A DNA stretch of 7,558 nucleotides from Candidatus Bathyarchaeota archaeon (GTDB taxonomy: Archaea; Thermoproteota; Bathyarchaeia; TCS64): NCBI GenBank assembly GCA_016934355.1, contig JAFGTA010000207.1:1-7558 (forward strand), written 5' to 3'. The notes beneath the pieces were generated by a model. It ran no database searches, was not told the origin of the DNA, and saw nothing but the letters and a program-made list of their open reading frames with translations. Shown here piece by piece: positions 5,953 to 7,558 of this stretch. Numbering within the stretch: position 1 is the first letter of the stretch; the number at the start of each line of letters is the position of its first letter. The position numbers and the translations under genes were made by a program.

Positions 5953-6498
5953 ATGTGTATGACCTTTCATAATCTACGTGGGAAACTCATTGACGGGGAG
6001 AAAGTGATCAAAGAATGGGCTGCGAAGGAATGGTCTGGAATCTACGCTACTCAATATAGGTTATTTTTAGTCGATGACCGTTTTTATAACAAACGTTCGA
6101 TTGAAGTTCCTTATACTAATATTACTTCTTTAGAGTTCACTAAAAAAAGACCTAAAGAAAGGGTGATTGCATCAATGATTTGTATGGTGCTTTATGTTTT
6201 TATTAGCATGGTTTCTAGCAATATTTTACCTTATTCGGTTATAATAGGCAGAAACTCTGTGAGCATGTTAGCTAACGTTTTACTTGTGTTATCCATAGGT
6301 TTGTTTGCTTGGTTTATTATCGGCAATGATTCGCTTGAAATATATATTGCTGGAAGAAAATCTGTTTCCGTATCGAAAGAACTTGTTGAACTGTATTATT
6401 TTGCCAGGTTGAACATGTCACGTTCAAGTCATTTCAAGGATCAGACTGATTCAACTAGCTCTCTCTATACTCCAGAAAATATAGTGAGAACAACATAA
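5953..6498 (+). CDS. Membrane protein with a PH-like domain split by a two-helix hairpin
   Basis: A 181-residue protein I can classify only loosely. Residues 8-63 resemble the start of bacterial/archaeal PH-like domains: a LIDGEKVIKEW opening, then YATQYRLFLVDDRFYNKRS and an IEVPYTNITSLEF strand, like the YxLTdxRL...ipyxdItsi pattern. Two hydrophobic helices follow, about 71-92 and 104-124, joined by a short polar loop. After them LEIYIAGRKSVSVSKELVELYYFARLN (128-154) looks like the last strands and C-terminal helix of a PH fold. I therefore infer one PH domain interrupted by a membrane hairpin, facing the cytoplasm. The tail (155-181) is polar and probably disordered. The second ATG, at 5959, may be the real start. 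The gene is A+T-rich with unusual codons and stands alone between divergent and downstream promoters. Its function is unknown; membrane-envelope sensing or lipid binding is only a possibility. Confidence 0.7.
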   Translation: MCMTFHNLRGKLIDGEKVIKEWAAKEWSGIYATQYRLFLVDDRFYNKRSIEVPYTNITSLEFTKKRPKERVIASMICMVLYVFISMVSSNILPYSVIIGRNSVSMLANVLLVLSIGLFAWFIIGNDSLEIYIAGRKSVSVSKELVELYYFARLNMSRSSHFKDQTDSTSSLYTPENIVRTT

Positions 6499-6713
6499 TA
6501 TCTAAATAGAATTATTTGGGGAACTGACCTCTATGTTAGTTTAATATATTAACATTGAAATTTCGCCTATTTTGGTATCTATTACAAGGAATTACAAATG
6601 CATTTTATTATATTTCAATATAAAAAAAAGATTCCTAAGTGTACAATCAGTCATTTTATAAAATTGGAGCAAGCGTAAATCCTTATACTGTGTGAATAAA
6701 ATTGTCACTGAAA
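6499..6713. other. A+T-rich intergenic region with palindromes
   Basis: No gene is visible in these 215 bases. They hold a perfect 12-base palindrome TTAATATATTAA at 6541-6552, inside a looser ATGTTA...TAACAT inverted repeat (6533-6555). ATTACAA is repeated directly at 6581-6587 and 6591-6597, exactly ten bases apart. An imperfect inverted repeat, TTATATTtcAATATAA, lies at 6608-6623; the T/A flanks extend it to about 6602-6629. The promoter of the iron-handling gene is at the right end. Several of these may be chance in such A+T-rich DNA. Confidence 0.5.
6682..6699 (+). promoter_or_regulatory. TATA box overlapped by an inverted repeat (candidate operator)
   Basis: CTTATACT (6682-6689) is centred about 28 bases before the ATG at 6714, the distance expected for a leaderless archaeal transcript; no Shine-Dalgarno sequence precedes the ATG. 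The same bases form the left arm of an imperfect palindrome, TTAT-A-C-tgtgt-G-A-ATAA (6683-6699), with five of six outer positions matched in each half. A repressor bound here would block TBP, which would suit an iron-controlled gene. The operator role is inferred. Confidence 0.5.
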
Positions 6714-7558
6714 ATGCCTCAAGACCAAGCCTTGTCCAACGCGCAGGTAATGGAGATCGCAAGAAAATCTCTGAGAGCCGAGCTCGTCGCCTCAGCCGTC
6801 TATACTAGGCTCTCCGAGAAGTACAGAGATCAGGAGATATCGGTTAAGCTGGCCGAGTTCGCCCAGGCTGAGCAGCACCACGCAGACTTCTGGGCTTCTT
6901 TCCTGAGACGTAGAGACCAGAACCCCGAGGACATCAAGGTTAGCAAGCTGTGGGTTGACGTGCTCGTGTTCATCTACGGGCTGCTCGGCATCGGGCTCAC
7001 CCTGAAGCTGCTTGAAGCCGGGGAGCGTGAGGCGATGCAGGGCTACGCCTCCATGTTCGACTCGGGCGGCCTATCCCCGGAGGAGCGCGCCGGGATCGCC
7101 CGGTTCCTCGTCGCGGAGCTGGCTCACGAGGAGGAGTTCACGGAGTACGAGGCTAACTTCAGGTTCTTCATAGGCAAGATAGCCACGATATTCACGCAGG
7201 TGAGTGGCGGCCTCGTCCTCGTTCTCTCCACCGCCATCGGGCTCTCGGGCGTCTACACCGACTCCACCACCATCGGCGTCATAGGCGTCATCGTGGGATT
7301 GACGGGCGCCATAAACACCGTCGTCGGCTTCTACTACTTCGGCAGAACCAGCCGCAGACTCAACCAGGACATACTGAACAGGATCAAGACGACGTGCGCC
7401 TGCGCACCCGAGGTCTACAGCGACCGTATAAAGAAGTACATGCTCAGGCGCAACTACGGCGAGGAGATCGCCGGTCTCATCGCAGAGGAGGCGCGGCAGA
7501 AGAACCTCGTGGACACTATAATCGCGGAGGAGGAGTACGGCATCAAGGGGGCTCTGCC
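6714..7558 (+). CDS. Ferritin-like (rubrerythrin)/VIT1-CCC1 iron-handling membrane protein, 3' end outside window
   Basis: An erythrin-vacuolar iron transport (EVIT) type protein; 281 codons are present and no stop is reached. Residues 10-148 form a four-helix ferritin-like domain with a complete diiron ligand set. Helix 1 has E23 with Y30, helix 2 has E53 and H56 (AEQHHADFW), helix 3 has E104 with Y111, and helix 4 has E135 and H138 (ELAHEEEF). The E...Y and ExxH pattern is repeated in the two halves, as in rubrerythrins. From about 150 a VIT1/CCC1-like membrane part begins, with hydrophobic helices near 163-181 and 187-209. An acidic/basic cytoplasmic stretch (YSDRIKKYMLRRNYGEEIAG and on) follows. 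Related proteins are thought to bind Fe(II) in the ferritin-like domain and move iron (or manganese) across the membrane, protecting against iron and peroxide. Typical members are longer, so more helices should follow. The ATG at 6714 is chosen because a strong TATA box lies at the leaderless distance. Confidence 0.88.
   Translation, partial: MPQDQALSNAQVMEIARKSLRAELVASAVYTRLSEKYRDQEISVKLAEFAQAEQHHADFWASFLRRRDQNPEDIKVSKLWVDVLVFIYGLLGIGLTLKLLEAGEREAMQGYASMFDSGGLSPEERAGIARFLVAELAHEEEFTEYEANFRFFIGKIATIFTQVSGGLVLVLSTAIGLSGVYTDSTTIGVIGVIVGLTGAINTVVGFYYFGRTSRRLNQDILNRIKTTCACAPEVYSDRIKKYMLRRNYGEEIAGLIAEEARQKNLVDTIIAEEEYGIKGAL

Larger units (their letters stand above)
5819..6713. other. A+T-rich segment
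   Basis: Base composition drops sharply here. For example, 6121-6180 has 18 G+C of 60 and 6301-6360 has 19 of 60, against 42 of 60 at 7081-7140. It covers the divergent gap after 5803, the PH-like membrane gene and the gap before the iron gene. Codon use in the gene (TTA, TTT, ATT, AGA) differs from the C/G-ending codons of its neighbours, consistent with acquisition from elsewhere. I found no integrase, transposase, tRNA edge or flanking direct repeats. Confidence 0.7.

Noticed and set aside
5819..6713. Insertion sequence or integrated element
   Set aside because: No transposase or integrase, no terminal inverted repeats and no target duplications could be found around the A+T-rich segment.
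1..7558. CRISPR array, tRNA, rRNA or defence system
   Set aside because: There are no regularly spaced repeats, no cloverleaf or rRNA sequence, and no nuclease, methylase or toxin-antitoxin motifs.

Overview
The window looks like chromosomal DNA of an archaeon. The protein set points that way: HypD, a stand-alone acylphosphatase, an erythrin-VIT iron protein and a DUF457-type membrane protein. Several genes also have a TATA-like box about 26 bases before the start codon and no Shine-Dalgarno sequence, as expected for archaeal leaderless mRNAs. A TACK-type lineage such as Bathyarchaeia is my guess; nothing here fixes the taxon. Most of the window is G+C-rich; roughly 5.82-6.71 kb is strikingly A+T-rich.

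Layout. (1) 2-1318, plus strand: the 3' part of an MFS transporter gene, cut by the window edge, then a small membrane-bound metal-dependent hydrolase-like gene of the YdjM/DUF457 family. (2) 1401-5803, minus strand, read right to left: a small duplicated protein of unknown function (5803-5360), a complete MFS transporter (5284-4040), hypD (3927-2839), an acylphosphatase (2842-2558) joined to hypD by an ATGA overlap, and a two-lobed GNAT acetyltransferase (2501-1401). The GNAT gene converges on the hydrolase gene. (3) 5819-6713: an A+T-rich stretch with one plus-strand gene, a membrane protein in which a PH-like domain seems to be interrupted by a two-helix membrane hairpin. (4) 6714-7558, plus strand: a ferritin-like/VIT1 iron-handling membrane protein running off the window. 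It has a strong TATA box overlapped by an inverted repeat.

The clearest functional unit is hypD plus acylphosphatase. HypD makes the Fe(CN)2CO centre of [NiFe] hydrogenases, using carbamoyl phosphate processed by HypF. HypF starts with its own acylphosphatase domain, so a translationally coupled free acylphosphatase is suggestive. The other genes look like separate transcription units. No RNA genes, CRISPR array, insertion sequence or phage genes were seen. The least explained parts are the duplicated 147-residue protein, the A+T-rich PH/membrane gene next to it, and the hypD-acylphosphatase pair.
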